Origin: Embleya hyalina
GTDB taxonomy: Bacteria; Actinomycetota; Actinomycetes; Streptomycetales; Streptomycetaceae
DNA length: 64,000 nucleotides
Direction of reading: 5' to 3'
Assembly (NCBI RefSeq): GCF_003967355.1
Contig: NZ_BIFH01000013.1
Span: 864,651-928,650 of the forward strand
Notes under the pieces: model-generated
The model's input: only the letters and a program-made list of their open reading frames with translations
Told to the model about the DNA's origin: nothing
Database searches by the model: none
Made by a program: the position numbers and the translations under genes
In this document: in pieces, positions 51,674 to 60,858 of the stretch
Layout of the letters: each line of letters begins with the position of its first letter
Position numbering within the stretch: position 1 is the stretch's first letter

Positions 51674-53440
51674 ATGCGTTTGGCCGGTAGGCGCAAGTCG
51701 ACGGGGCTGTTCGTCACGCTGGTTCTGCTGACGGCTCTCCTCGTGGGGCCCTTCCCGACCCAACGGGCCCACGCGGACGACGGGTTGACCGACGTTCTCG
51801 ATCACAAGTACGGCCTGTTCGTCCACTACGTGCCCGGTCGCACGGTGACCCCCGGCGGCGTCGTCGTCCACGACTCCAACGCTTTGGCGAACGCCTTCGA
51901 CGCGAACGGGTTCGCCGACGATCTGGCCGCCACGAAGGTGCAGTACGTCGTCTTCACCGCCTGGCACGCCGGGATGGTGGCCCTGTACCCGAGCCGGAGG
52001 ATGCTCGACTGGGACCTGCCCGGCCATCGCGTCGACCGCGACCTCATCGGCGACATGATCACCGCGGTCAAGGCCAAGGGCATCCGGGTCTATCTCTACA
52101 CCCACCCGCGCGACGGCATGGAATTCACCGCCGCCGACAGGCGAAAGACCGGCTGGGGAACCCAACCCCACCCGCCCGGCCAGCCCTGGAACCCGGGAGC
52201 GGACTTCGACCGCCCCCGATGGAACACGTTCGTCAACGACGTCTACCAGGAGCTGATGCAACGCTACGGCGCACGGATCGACGGCCTGTTCATGGACGAG
52301 GGAAGCCCTGCGGGCGACAGCCAGACCGTCCTGGACTACCCCCGGCTGCGCACCACGATCAAGGCGGTCAATCCGCGCGCCGTGCTCATCCAGAACGACT
52401 ACGGCAACCTGTACGGCCTGGACAAGGGCATGAAGGAGTACTTCGGCCAGAACGAGTTCGCCCAGCCCGACGGCGACCTGTGGCCCGGCTACGCCAAGCC
52501 CGTCACGGCGACGCTGCGCGCGACCGAGACCTCCTGGTGGGCCTCGGAGACCGGCGGCTGGGTGAAGTACCCGCCGCGGAGCCTGTTCCGCTACACCGTC
52601 CTGCAGGCGGGCACCAACACCGACGGCGGCGGCACGGCCTGGGCGGCCGGCCCCTACGCCGGCGGCGGCTGGGAACCCGGCGTCATGCCGGCACTGCGGC
52701 AGGTCGGCGCGTGGATCGACCCGATCGCGCGGTCCGTCCTGGACACCCGACCCAGCACGTCCTACCCCACCAAACCCGGGACCCGCATCACCGACCTGCC
52801 CTGGGGCGTGGCCACCAGGTCACCCGACGACCGCGCCGAATACCTCCACGTCCTCAACCCGCCCGCCGGGCGGACCCTCGTCCTGCCGCTGCCCCGCGAC
52901 GGCAAGGTCTTCTCCGCGGCCTCCCTCGTCAAGGACGGCACACCGGTCGCGCTCGGCCGGGACGCCAACCGGGTCACGCTCACCATCCCGGGATTCTGGG
53001 ACGCCAACGACACCGCCATCGAACTCACCGTCGCCGACCGCTCCGGCCCCGTCGCCCTCTACCGCTGCTTCAACCCCGCCACCCAGGACCACCTCGTGAC
53101 CACCGAAGCCGGCTGCGAGGACCCGAGCCGCTACCACTTCGAAGGCCCCCTCGGCTACGTCCACCGCGACCGGGTCCCGGGCACCGTGCCCCTCTACCGC
53201 TGCTACAGCCCCGCCGCCAACGACCATCTCGTGACCACCGAAGCGGGTTGCGAGGACCTGAGCCGCTACACCTTCGAAGGCCCCCTCGGCCACGTTCACC
53301 ACGATCCGACGGCGGGCACCGTCCCCCTCTACCGCTGCTTCAACCCCGCCACCCGACAACACCTCGTCACCACCGACTCCCGTTGCGAGGACCCGAGTCG
53401 GTACTCCCTGGAGGGTGCGCTCGGCCACATCGTCAACTGA
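51674..53440 (+). CDS. Secreted alpha-L-fucosidase-like (GH29-like) protein with three DUF5648-type repeats
   Basis: A 588-aa exported protein. Signal peptide of about 34 residues ending in AHA. The catalytic-like domain (about 38-370) has the GH29-like pattern: KYGLFVHYVPGR, VQYVVFTAWHAGMVALYPS, ITAVKAKGIRVYLYTHPRDG, DGLFMDEGSPAG where the nucleophile Asp would be. A beta domain follows, then three tandem 45-residue repeats beginning at residues 460, 505 and 550, each with LYRC-x3-N/SPA..HLVTT..CEDxSRY. The repeats resemble DUF5648 lectin-like modules and probably bind cell wall or sugar. GH29 assignment is by fold pattern only. Confidence 0.75.
   Translation: MRLAGRRKSTGLFVTLVLLTALLVGPFPTQRAHADDGLTDVLDHKYGLFVHYVPGRTVTPGGVVVHDSNALANAFDANGFADDLAATKVQYVVFTAWHAGMVALYPSRRMLDWDLPGHRVDRDLIGDMITAVKAKGIRVYLYTHPRDGMEFTAADRRKTGWGTQPHPPGQPWNPGADFDRPRWNTFVNDVYQELMQRYGARIDGLFMDEGSPAGDSQTVLDYPRLRTTIKAVNPRAVLIQNDYGNLYGLDKGMKEYFGQNEFAQPDGDLWPGYAKPVTATLRATETSWWASETGGWVKYPPRSLFRYTVLQAGTNTDGGGTAWAAGPYAGGGWEPGVMPALRQVGAWIDPIARSVLDTRPSTSYPTKPGTRITDLPWGVATRSPDDRAEYLHVLNPPAGRTLVLPLPRDGKVFSAASLVKDGTPVALGRDANRVTLTIPGFWDANDTAIELTVADRSGPVALYRCFNPATQDHLVTTEAGCEDPSRYHFEGPLGYVHRDRVPGTVPLYRCYSPAANDHLVTTEAGCEDLSRYTFEGPLGHVHHDPTAGTVPLYRCFNPATRQHLVTTDSRCEDPSRYSLEGALGHIVN
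53051..53440 (+). repeat. Three tandem 135-bp coding repeats
   Basis: Units start at 53051, 53186 and 53321, exactly 135 nt (45 codons) apart, the last truncated at the stop. Each encodes Leu-Tyr-Arg-Cys and a second Cys followed by Glu-Asp. Confidence 0.85.
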
Positions 53441-53741
53441 ACCGGGCACCGCGTGGGCGGGGGACCGGGCGGCGGCCGCAGCACACGCTGCTGGGATGTG
53501 CCCGGTGCGTCCACTCGGCGTGCTCATCGCTCACCGAACGCCGGTTCGCCGGAGCCCTGTTCCGGGGAATGCTCACTGTCGGCGGGGCACTCGACAACGT
53601 GCTGTAAAGCTACTCACCCATGGCGAACTCCTGCTTCCACAGGCGTCGACGTGGCGTCCGGGACCGTTCCGCCGCACCCCGACCGCCTTGCCGTGCACTT
53701 CTCACCCCCGTCCGCGCATCGAAGAGCCACGGAGGTACGCC
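53441..53741. other. Intergenic stretch, no gene seen
   Basis: Between the secreted glycosidase-like gene and the P450. No supported frame. It ends with the P450 ribosome binding site CGGAGGT. Confidence 0.45.
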
Positions 53742-54974
53742 ATGGAATCCGCCGACCACGCCGGATGCCCGTTCCTCGACCCCACCGGCGCCGACCTGCA
53801 CACCGAGGCCGCCGGCCTGCGCGATCGCGGCCCCGCGACGCCCGTTCGCCTTCCCGGAGGCGTTCGGGCCTGGTCGGTGACCCGACGCGACACCATCAAG
53901 TTCCTGGTGAGCGACCGCCGCGTCTCCCGCGACGCGGCCGCGCACTGGCCCGCCCTGCGCGATGTTCCCCGGAACTGGCAGCTGGACGTGTGGGTCCGCA
54001 CCGACAGCGCCTTCAACGCCCACGGCCGTGAACACCGCCGCCTGCGCGCCCTCATCGCCACCGCCTTCACCCCGCGCCGCACCGAGGAACTCCGGCCCCG
54101 CGTGCAAGAGATCGTCGACCGCCTGATCACCGACCTGCACATCGTCGAAACCGGGCAACCCGTCGACCTGCGCGCGGCGTTCGCCCGCAAGGTGCCCACG
54201 GAGGTGATCTGCGACCTGTTCGGCGTCCCCCCACACATGCGCGCGCGCAGCCTGCACGTGATCGACGCCGCCCTGCACACCGCCGCCGACCCGGACCAGG
54301 CCACCGCCGACTACCGCGAACTGCGCGCGTGCATGGGCGAACTGGTCGCCCACCGACGCGCCCACCCCGGCCCCGACATGACCAGCGACCTCATCGCCGC
54401 CCGGGACGGCGACGGCCACCTGACCGAGACCCAACTCGTCGACACCTGCATCCTCATGATCGGCGCCGGCTCCGATACCACCGTCAACCTGATCCTCAAC
54501 AGCGTCCACGCCCTCCTGATCCACCCCGACCAGCACACACGTCTGCGACGCGCGAGCATCGACTGGAACGACGTCGTCGAGGAAACCCTGCGCCTCGAAG
54601 GCCCCATCGCCCACATGCCCCTGCGCTACGCCGTCGCGGACATCGAGCTCGGCGAGGGGGTCACCATCCGCCGCGGCGACGCCATCATCATCGGATTCGG
54701 CGCCGCCGGCCGCGACCCCGCCGTGCACGCCGACCCCGACGTCTTCGACCCCGCCCGCGCGGACAAGGAACACCTCGCGTTCGGCCACGGCCCCCACTAC
54801 TGCCTCGGCGCGCCCCTGGCCCGCATGGAAGCCGACATCGCGCTGCGCGCACTCTTCGCACACTTCCCCGACCTGACCCTCGCCCACCCCGAACGTGCGC
54901 TCCCGCGCCGGGAGTCGTTCATAGCCAACGGCCTTCGCGAACTCCCCGTCCTCCTGCGCACGGACACCTCCTGA
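53742..54974 (+). CDS. Cytochrome P450
   Basis: A 410-aa soluble P450 of the CYP105/107-like class: HGREHRRLRALIATAFTPRR (C helix), the I-helix GAGSDTTVNLI with the conserved acid-Thr pair, ETLRLEGPIAHMPLRYA (ExxR region), and the heme loop FGHGPHYCLGAPLAR with Cys354. Needs a ferredoxin partner, none adjacent. Ideal GGAGG 7 nt before the ATG. Substrate unknown. Confidence 0.93.
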   Translation: MESADHAGCPFLDPTGADLHTEAAGLRDRGPATPVRLPGGVRAWSVTRRDTIKFLVSDRRVSRDAAAHWPALRDVPRNWQLDVWVRTDSAFNAHGREHRRLRALIATAFTPRRTEELRPRVQEIVDRLITDLHIVETGQPVDLRAAFARKVPTEVICDLFGVPPHMRARSLHVIDAALHTAADPDQATADYRELRACMGELVAHRRAHPGPDMTSDLIAARDGDGHLTETQLVDTCILMIGAGSDTTVNLILNSVHALLIHPDQHTRLRRASIDWNDVVEETLRLEGPIAHMPLRYAVADIELGEGVTIRRGDAIIIGFGAAGRDPAVHADPDVFDPARADKEHLAFGHGPHYCLGAPLARMEADIALRALFAHFPDLTLAHPERALPRRESFIANGLRELPVLLRTDTS

Positions 54975-55152
54975 CACAACCCCGCTCGCCGCCCCGGGCG
55001 TCGGCCGCGCGGCGCCGCCCGATGTCGTGCCGCCTCGCGAACTCCCTTTGCACAGAGCGGTGTTCGGCGACAACCCGGGCACGCCCGCAAGGGGCGGTCG
55101 AACCGCCTTGCCCGACCGGAGTATCCGCACTCGATCGACCGACTCGTCGGCC

Positions 55153-55836
55153 TCAGGAGTCCTGGACGAGCAGCCTGCCGCGGGTGCCGTCCTCGGACAC
55201 GAAGGCGAACAGTCTCGGTGCCGCGCCGAGGTGGAGCCGGAACGGTACCCAGTTCGAGTCCAGTTGCAGCAGCAGCCGCCACGGCCCGCCGTCCGGCCAC
55301 TGGTCACCCTGGAAGAACAGCGGCGTTCCACCGATCTTGTCGCCGTCGACCCGCTCCACGTAGCGGTCCCGGTCGGCGGTCGGCAGTGCCTCGAGTTCCC
55401 CACTCGTCAGGGAAACGGGCTCGTCGACGGGGCGGAGGTCGGCGGTGAACTCCACCGCTGCCCCGTCGTCGCCATACAGTCCCGGCCCGGTCGCCAGCGG
55501 GCGTACCGGGCCGGCATGGTCGCCCCCCGGCTGCACGATCACCGCGTTCTCGCCCTCATCGGGATCGATGACGTCGGGATCGAAGAAATCCTCCCCGTGG
55601 TCGGCGTGGGTCACGAAGACGTAGGCCACCTTCCCGCGGCCGGCCGCTCCCAGGACCGGGCCCAACTCGATCTGGCAGACGAACCGCATCGGCCGATCCC
55701 AGGCCGCACTGATCGGCCACTGCGGACCGGTCAGCCACACGGGCCGACCGCCGAACTTGGTGGTCGGGGTGGAAATCGGTCGACCGGTCGGGGAAAAACC
55801 TTCGATGCGCCGCGCTGTCACCATGACCGGCATCAT
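55153..55836 (-). CDS. YwqG-like (DUF1963) protein
   Basis: A 227-aa soluble protein: TPTTKFGGRPVWLTGPQWP, RFVCQIEL, YVFVTHADHGEDFFDPD, GGTPLFFQGDQWPDGGPWRLLLQLDS. The repeated [KI]xGGxPxxx..QWP pattern matches the DUF1963/YwqG fold. Function unknown. First Met follows GGGGG; MVTARRIEG, four codons on, is an alternative start. Confidence 0.7.
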   Translation of the reverse strand: MMPVMVTARRIEGFSPTGRPISTPTTKFGGRPVWLTGPQWPISAAWDRPMRFVCQIELGPVLGAAGRGKVAYVFVTHADHGEDFFDPDVIDPDEGENAVIVQPGGDHAGPVRPLATGPGLYGDDGAAVEFTADLRPVDEPVSLTSGELEALPTADRDRYVERVDGDKIGGTPLFFQGDQWPDGGPWRLLLQLDSNWVPFRLHLGAAPRLFAFVSEDGTRGRLLVQDS

Positions 55837-56521
55837 CCCCCAGCCCCCACACCCGACGACGAACCCGACGCGGCATCCCGGCCGTCCCCGCAGAGGGCGG
55901 TTCCGTGGGCGGTCGTCGACAGGGCGACCGGATGATCGAATCCATCACCCCCGGTGCTCCAGGGATGCGTTGCCGAAAGGCGTGAACGCCTCGGGCGAGA
56001 AGTCGGCGCGGAGGAAACCGTTCCGGTGCCCGGTTGCCGCTCCTCAACGGGGAATCGGCCCGCTCGTCGATGGCGGTGTGCCGGGGGGATCGTGATCGTG
56101 TCGGCGGGACGCGCGGTTTTGCAGTGGGGACCGGGCGACGGACCTACCGTGGATTGCATGCCCGGCGCGAACGGCAGGATCCGGGCCGGAATAGCCCCAC
56201 GTCCCCGACCGGCCTACGAAACCGGAATCGATCGTGATTGCCCACGTTCCGACTGAATTCCTCGATTTCCGACAAGACCGTCAATGCTCCCGTACGAACC
56301 GAGGAGGACGCGGACCAGATGCCGCGACACACCGTCGATCGCACAAGCGGGTGGGCCGCCGGTCGGATTGCGCACCCGATCATTCGGGCCCGGGCGGTGT
56401 CGGGTCTTCGGCCGGCGGACCGGCTTGACGGGCCCGACCGAGGGAATCATGCAGCGAATTGGTCCCGGCACGGTTCGGATTCGAATCCCGCCGGACGCAT
56501 GCCCGTTGGGGGAGGGGCACG
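55837..56521. other. Long intergenic stretch before the NACHT gene
   Basis: No frame in 685 bp is convincing. Composition from about 56220 is less GC-rich than the rest and this continues into the first codons of the NACHT gene, which may mark a transferred segment. GGGGGAGGGG just before 56522 is the NACHT ribosome binding site. Confidence 0.45.
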
Positions 56522-58897
56522 ATGAATCCGTGGACCACCCGCGCGAAGCGGTGGCGTACTCGAGTTTTCGGCGCGGTGGTGATCCTGGCGGGGATGGCCA
56601 TCCTTGCGAATTTCCTGGTGTATGGGCAGGCGTCCGGAGACCAGATCGCCTCCGTCGTGGGAACGATGATCAGCGTGTTGGCGATCGTCGGAATAATTCC
56701 GAATTTCGGTTCGGATCGCGGTGTCGTCACCGTGGATGATATTCTCCCCGAGATTCGAAGCAATGCGAAAGACCTCTGGACCCGGGAGCGACGGGACCGT
56801 GGTATCGAACGCCCGGATCTACTGCGGGTTCGGATTCGAGATCTGGACACCGGCACCTATCTCGTCGAGCCTCCCCCGCCTCCGGCGTCGCCCCGATACG
56901 AATGGGATTTCGAGGAATACCTCGCGCAGGTCACCGGCCTCGTGTTGACGGGCGGTGTGCGACGAGCCGTCGTCTACGGTTCCGGCGGCGGCGGGAAGAC
57001 CACGCTCGGGGTGCTCCTGACGACGGGAATCGCGCGATACGCCGAAAACTCGGGACTGGTCGCTCTATACCTGCCCCTGGCGTCGTGGAGTCCGTCCCGG
57101 GAAACATTCGAGACCTGGTTCGACCACCAGGTCACCGCCTCCTACCCCGCTCTTCGCCAATTGCGGCCGGAACCCGGCAAGTCCCTGCTGCACGCCCTGA
57201 CCGACTCCGACCGGATCATGTTGATCCTGGACGGCCTCGACGAGGTCGAGGGAGGCCAGGTCCCGGGGCTCGCCCTCCGGGGGATCGACACGATTTCCAA
57301 AGACAAGCCCCTGTTCGTTCTCTCGCGGCCGCTGCCACCCGACATGCCCGCGCCGACGAAATCCTGGAGGCTCGTCCTCGAGGATCCACGCCCGGCCGAC
57401 GTTCTCGGCTATCTCGGAGCACGTCTTCCCTCCGTCGGCCCCGGGACCCGTGCGCACCTGAACGGGCTGATCCACGCGATCCAGGCCAATCCCGGGTCGG
57501 ATCTGGCGGCCATGCTCGGCTCGACACTGTGCGTCGACCTGCTGTGGCGGGGCTCCCTGAGAGATCCCGCATTGCCCACCCGCCTGCGCCATGTGGTCCA
57601 GTGGCACGGCGGCGACGCGGGCAGGGCGCTGCTCATGGAGACGCACGTCGACCAGAGCCTCGCCGGACGCATATCCAGACCCGCCCGGCGCGCCAGGGTA
57701 AGGAAACAGGCCGCGTACATCGCCTACAAGATGCGGAACGTACAGCCCCCGGCGGCGACCCTGCCCTGGTGGCGCATCCACGAGGCGATATCCCCGGGGA
57801 TCTTCGGCATCGCCGTGATACTGGCCGTGCTTCCGGCCTACCGGCTCTGCCTCGAGATGCCCCGGGGCCTCACCCGCGGATTCGCCATCGGCAGCATCAC
57901 GGGCATCGTCCTCGGAGTCTGTCGCGGCGTCCGGACAAAGCAAGCCGCGCTCACCGCGTTCCTGGCCACGGCCCTCGCCGTGGTGGTCGAGGGAACGCTT
58001 CTCGGCGAGGGTCCGACGGCCGTGATCGACGGGGCGGAGATCGCACCCGCGGTGGGGCTCGTCTTCCTGCTGAGGACCCGGCTCACCGGATCACTCGTCG
58101 GTGGCGGGTTCGCCTGCCTGGCTGTCGCGGCATCCTCGGCCCTCGGCGTGTTCCTCGCACAGGCCGCGTTCGGACACGCCGATCCCGACCGCTCCCCGGG
58201 GCAGGTCCTGTTGGCGGTCGCGCTGGGAGTCGTGGTCGCCACCGTCTCGGCCAGGATCCTGACGCGTCCGAACGACCCGCTCGTCCCGTCCACGGCTCAC
58301 GTCCACGGAGGCTTGGGGCCACCCGTACAACTGGCCTCGGCCATCGTCGCAGCCGCGCTCGTGGGAGCCGCGGGCGGGTTCGTGGGCGGGGTCGCACACG
58401 GGCCGAACTACGGTCTGAAGCTGGGAATCGTCTTCGGCGTCGTCGTCGGAGTACCGGTCGGCCTGACGGGCGGGCTGATCAGTTGGCTCAACCAGCCCTC
58501 GCCCGGACACCTCCCCAGCATCACCCACCTGTATCGCCGGGACCGAGCCCTCGCGCTCTTCTGCGTCGTATCGATCGCGGGAGTCTCCACCCTGATGCTC
58601 TGGGTGACGACCCGATTCCTCGGGACGACCCTGGGTGACCCCCACTTCACCCCCGCCCCGGTCCACGGCCTCCTGTTCGGCGCATCCATAGGACTCATCG
58701 TCGCCGGCTTCAACACGGCGTGGCCCAACTATGCGATATGTGTCGTGTCGTTCGCCGTCCGCAGGCGACTTCCGTGGCGGCTGATGAGCTTCCTCCAACT
58801 CCTGCACACCTGCGAAATCCTCCGGCGCGACGGCCAGTTCTACAGCTTCCGCCACCGACAACTACGAGAACACCTGGCCGACACCCACATTCCCTGA
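56522..58897 (+). CDS. Membrane NACHT-type NTPase
   Basis: A 791-aa protein. One or two N-terminal helices (about 15-60), then a NACHT NTPase: Walker A GSGGGGKTTL (residues 153-162), Walker B LILDGLDEVEG (about 233), and the FVLSRPLP sensor. After about residue 430 come about eight to ten helices (ISPGIFGIAVILAVLPAY onward) and a final soluble segment ending FRHRQLREHLADTHIP. This architecture is found in streptomycetes with unknown role; NACHT STAND proteins often act in signalling or phage defence. No effector domain is recognised. Codon third positions are less GC-biased near the start. Confidence 0.82.
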   Translation: MNPWTTRAKRWRTRVFGAVVILAGMAILANFLVYGQASGDQIASVVGTMISVLAIVGIIPNFGSDRGVVTVDDILPEIRSNAKDLWTRERRDRGIERPDLLRVRIRDLDTGTYLVEPPPPPASPRYEWDFEEYLAQVTGLVLTGGVRRAVVYGSGGGGKTTLGVLLTTGIARYAENSGLVALYLPLASWSPSRETFETWFDHQVTASYPALRQLRPEPGKSLLHALTDSDRIMLILDGLDEVEGGQVPGLALRGIDTISKDKPLFVLSRPLPPDMPAPTKSWRLVLEDPRPADVLGYLGARLPSVGPGTRAHLNGLIHAIQANPGSDLAAMLGSTLCVDLLWRGSLRDPALPTRLRHVVQWHGGDAGRALLMETHVDQSLAGRISRPARRARVRKQAAYIAYKMRNVQPPAATLPWWRIHEAISPGIFGIAVILAVLPAYRLCLEMPRGLTRGFAIGSITGIVLGVCRGVRTKQAALTAFLATALAVVVEGTLLGEGPTAVIDGAEIAPAVGLVFLLRTRLTGSLVGGGFACLAVAASSALGVFLAQAAFGHADPDRSPGQVLLAVALGVVVATVSARILTRPNDPLVPSTAHVHGGLGPPVQLASAIVAAALVGAAGGFVGGVAHGPNYGLKLGIVFGVVVGVPVGLTGGLISWLNQPSPGHLPSITHLYRRDRALALFCVVSIAGVSTLMLWVTTRFLGTTLGDPHFTPAPVHGLLFGASIGLIVAGFNTAWPNYAICVVSFAVRRRLPWRLMSFLQLLHTCEILRRDGQFYSFRHRQLREHLADTHIP

Positions 58898-59003
58898 ACA
58901 ATCCCCCGGTAGGGACTCGCCGTCGCAGCCTGTGGGCAGATCCACCGGAGTTCGTGGCAACCGTCAAGCGTCGCAATGGGTGTTGCCCGGGCGGAAGCGG
59001 AGG

Positions 59004-60047
59004 TCAGGCCGCCCACTCCTTGAGTCGACGTATGAGGCCGGCGGGGTCGGGGCCGGTCGGGGTGACCTGGAGATTGGTTACGCCGGACTCGCGGAAGGCT
59101 TCGATTCGTTCCCGGACGTAGGAGGCCGGGCCGACGAGGTTGATCTGTTCGAGGAGTCGGAACGGGACCTTGGCCTCGGCTTCCTTCGTCTTGCCGTCGA
59201 GGTAGAGGTCCTGGATCTCCTTGGCCTCGGCTTCGTAGCCGTAGCGTCGGACGAGGTCGTTGAAAAAGTTCTTGCCGCGGGCGCCCATGCCTCCGATGTA
59301 GAGCGCGAGTATCGGCCGCGCGACGTCGAGCATCTTCTTCACGTCCTCGCCGATGGCGACGATGCCACCGGCCACGACCTCCAGGGGCGCGAGGTTCCCG
59401 GAGCGCTTCGCGGTTCCCGCGGCGAGCGCGTCGCCCCATACCCCGGCGGCGCCCTCGGGGGAGTACAGGAAAGGCAGCCAGCCGTCGGCGTACTCCGCCG
59501 CGCCTTCGACCGATTTCGGTCCCAGCGCGGCGACGTAGAGCGGAACGGAGGGACGTAGCGGCTTGGTCATGATCTTCAGCGGCTCACCGAGCCCGGTGCC
59601 CCGACCGGCCGGGAGAGGGATCTCGAAGGAGCGGCCGCTGTAGTCGACCGCCTCGCGCCGCAGGGCCGCGCGGATGATCTCGACGGTCTCCCGGGTGCGG
59701 GCGGTCGACCGTACGAAGGGCATGCCGTGCCACCCCTCGACGATCTTCGGGTTGGAGGCGCCGAGGCCGATGACGGCGCGACCGCCGGACACGCTGTCGA
59801 GGCCGGCCGCGGTCGACGCGAGCATGGTCGGGGTGCGGGAGTAGACGTTGAGGATGGCCGCGCCGATCTCCACGCGCGACGTGCGGGCCGCCAGGTAGCC
59901 CATCAGGGTCGGCGAGTCGTAGCCGTACCCCTCGGCGACCCAGACGGTGTCGAGCCCGGCGGCCTCGAGTCGAGTGATGTGGTCGGCGGCCTCGCGCGGG
60001 TCGGTGCCGTAGGTGAGCATCGTCGAGATCTTCATGGTCCGCTTCAT
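59004..60047 (-). CDS. LLM-class F420/flavin-dependent oxidoreductase
   Basis: A 347-aa luciferase-like TIM barrel of the F420 type: LEAAGLDTVWVAEGYGYDSPTLMGYLA, RVEIGAAILNVYSRTPTMLA, GRAVIGLGASNP, PLYVAALGPKSVEGAAEYADGW. F420-dependent hydride transfer to a small carbonyl or alkene is likely. The start MKRTMKIS is 10 nt after the SDR stop. Last gene of the four-gene operon. Confidence 0.88.
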   Translation of the reverse strand: MKRTMKISTMLTYGTDPREAADHITRLEAAGLDTVWVAEGYGYDSPTLMGYLAARTSRVEIGAAILNVYSRTPTMLASTAAGLDSVSGGRAVIGLGASNPKIVEGWHGMPFVRSTARTRETVEIIRAALRREAVDYSGRSFEIPLPAGRGTGLGEPLKIMTKPLRPSVPLYVAALGPKSVEGAAEYADGWLPFLYSPEGAAGVWGDALAAGTAKRSGNLAPLEVVAGGIVAIGEDVKKMLDVARPILALYIGGMGARGKNFFNDLVRRYGYEAEAKEIQDLYLDGKTKEAEAKVPFRLLEQINLVGPASYVRERIEAFRESGVTNLQVTPTGPDPAGLIRRLKEWAA

Positions 60048-60057
60048 GAACAGTGCC

Positions 60058-60858
60058 TCACTTCGAGGTCGGCGAGTCGAAGCTCGCGCCCATGCCGATG
60101 CCGGCGCCACCGTCGACCGGGATCACCGCGCCGGTGACGAATCGCAGGTTGGGTGACACGAGCGCACCGACCAGGTCGGCAAACTCACGGGGCTCCCCGA
60201 CGCGTCCCATGGGTACCCCGTTCCCGAGGCCGGCCTTGGACAGCTCCGGCTGCCGTTCCAGCATTCCGCCCAGCAGGGCGGTGTCGAAGAATCCGGACAA
60301 CAGGGTGTTGACGTTGATGTCCTGCCTGGCGACCTCCAGGGCGAGCGTCTTGGCGTAGCCGATCACCGCCGACCACACGCCGACGGACGCCGCCATGCCG
60401 ACGGCCGGGCGCTCGACGACGCCGGAGACCACGTTGAGGATGCTGCCGCCTTCGGTGGTCATGTACGGCAAGGTGGCTCGAACGGATCTGACGACGTAGA
60501 AGAAGTGGCGCTCGAAGGCCTTCAGCCACACCTCGTCGGTGAGTTCGGAGATGCGCCGGATCGGTGGTCCGCCGTCGTTGGTGACCAGAACGTGAACGGC
60601 CGGACCGAACCGCGCGAGGGTCGAGGCGGTGACGCGCTCGATGTCGGCGTCGGCCGAGCAGTCGGCGGCCAGCCCGAGGACCTTCTCCTCGCCGTACGCG
60701 TCGGCAAGCCGTCGCGTGGCGGCAGTGATCTTCTCCGCGCGTCGCGCGAAGATGGTGACACTGGCGCCTTCCCGCAGCAGACGATCGGCGATGGCGTATC
60801 CCAAGCCGTCGCTGCCGCCGCCGACGATGGCGACCTTGCCGGTCAGTCCGATGTCCAT
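60058..60858 (-). CDS. SDR-fold protein lacking the catalytic Tyr-Lys
   Basis: A 266-aa SDR: VAIVGGGSDGLGYAIADRLL (cofactor loop), LVTNDGGPP in place of NNAG, and NVVSGVVERP with the conserved Ser region. At the YxxxK position the sequence is MAASVGVWSAVIGYAKTLA, so Tyr is Ser158 and Lys is Trp162. This subgroup (with NDGGPP) is known to deviate and may not be a normal reductase. The C-terminus VTGAVIPVDGGAGIG is standard. Shares TGATG with the amidohydrolase stop. Confidence 0.85.
   Translation of the reverse strand: MDIGLTGKVAIVGGGSDGLGYAIADRLLREGASVTIFARRAEKITAATRRLADAYGEEKVLGLAADCSADADIERVTASTLARFGPAVHVLVTNDGGPPIRRISELTDEVWLKAFERHFFYVVRSVRATLPYMTTEGGSILNVVSGVVERPAVGMAASVGVWSAVIGYAKTLALEVARQDINVNTLLSGFFDTALLGGMLERQPELSKAGLGNGVPMGRVGEPREFADLVGALVSPNLRFVTGAVIPVDGGAGIGMGASFDSPTSK

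Noticed and set aside
51240-51690. Plus-strand frame with several Cys/His near its end
   Set aside because: No start signal; it runs through the glycosidase promoter and ribosome binding site, and matches no zinc-finger pattern.
55954-56256. Possible small gene before the NACHT gene
   Set aside because: No ribosome binding site, no recognisable domain, and atypical amino-acid composition.
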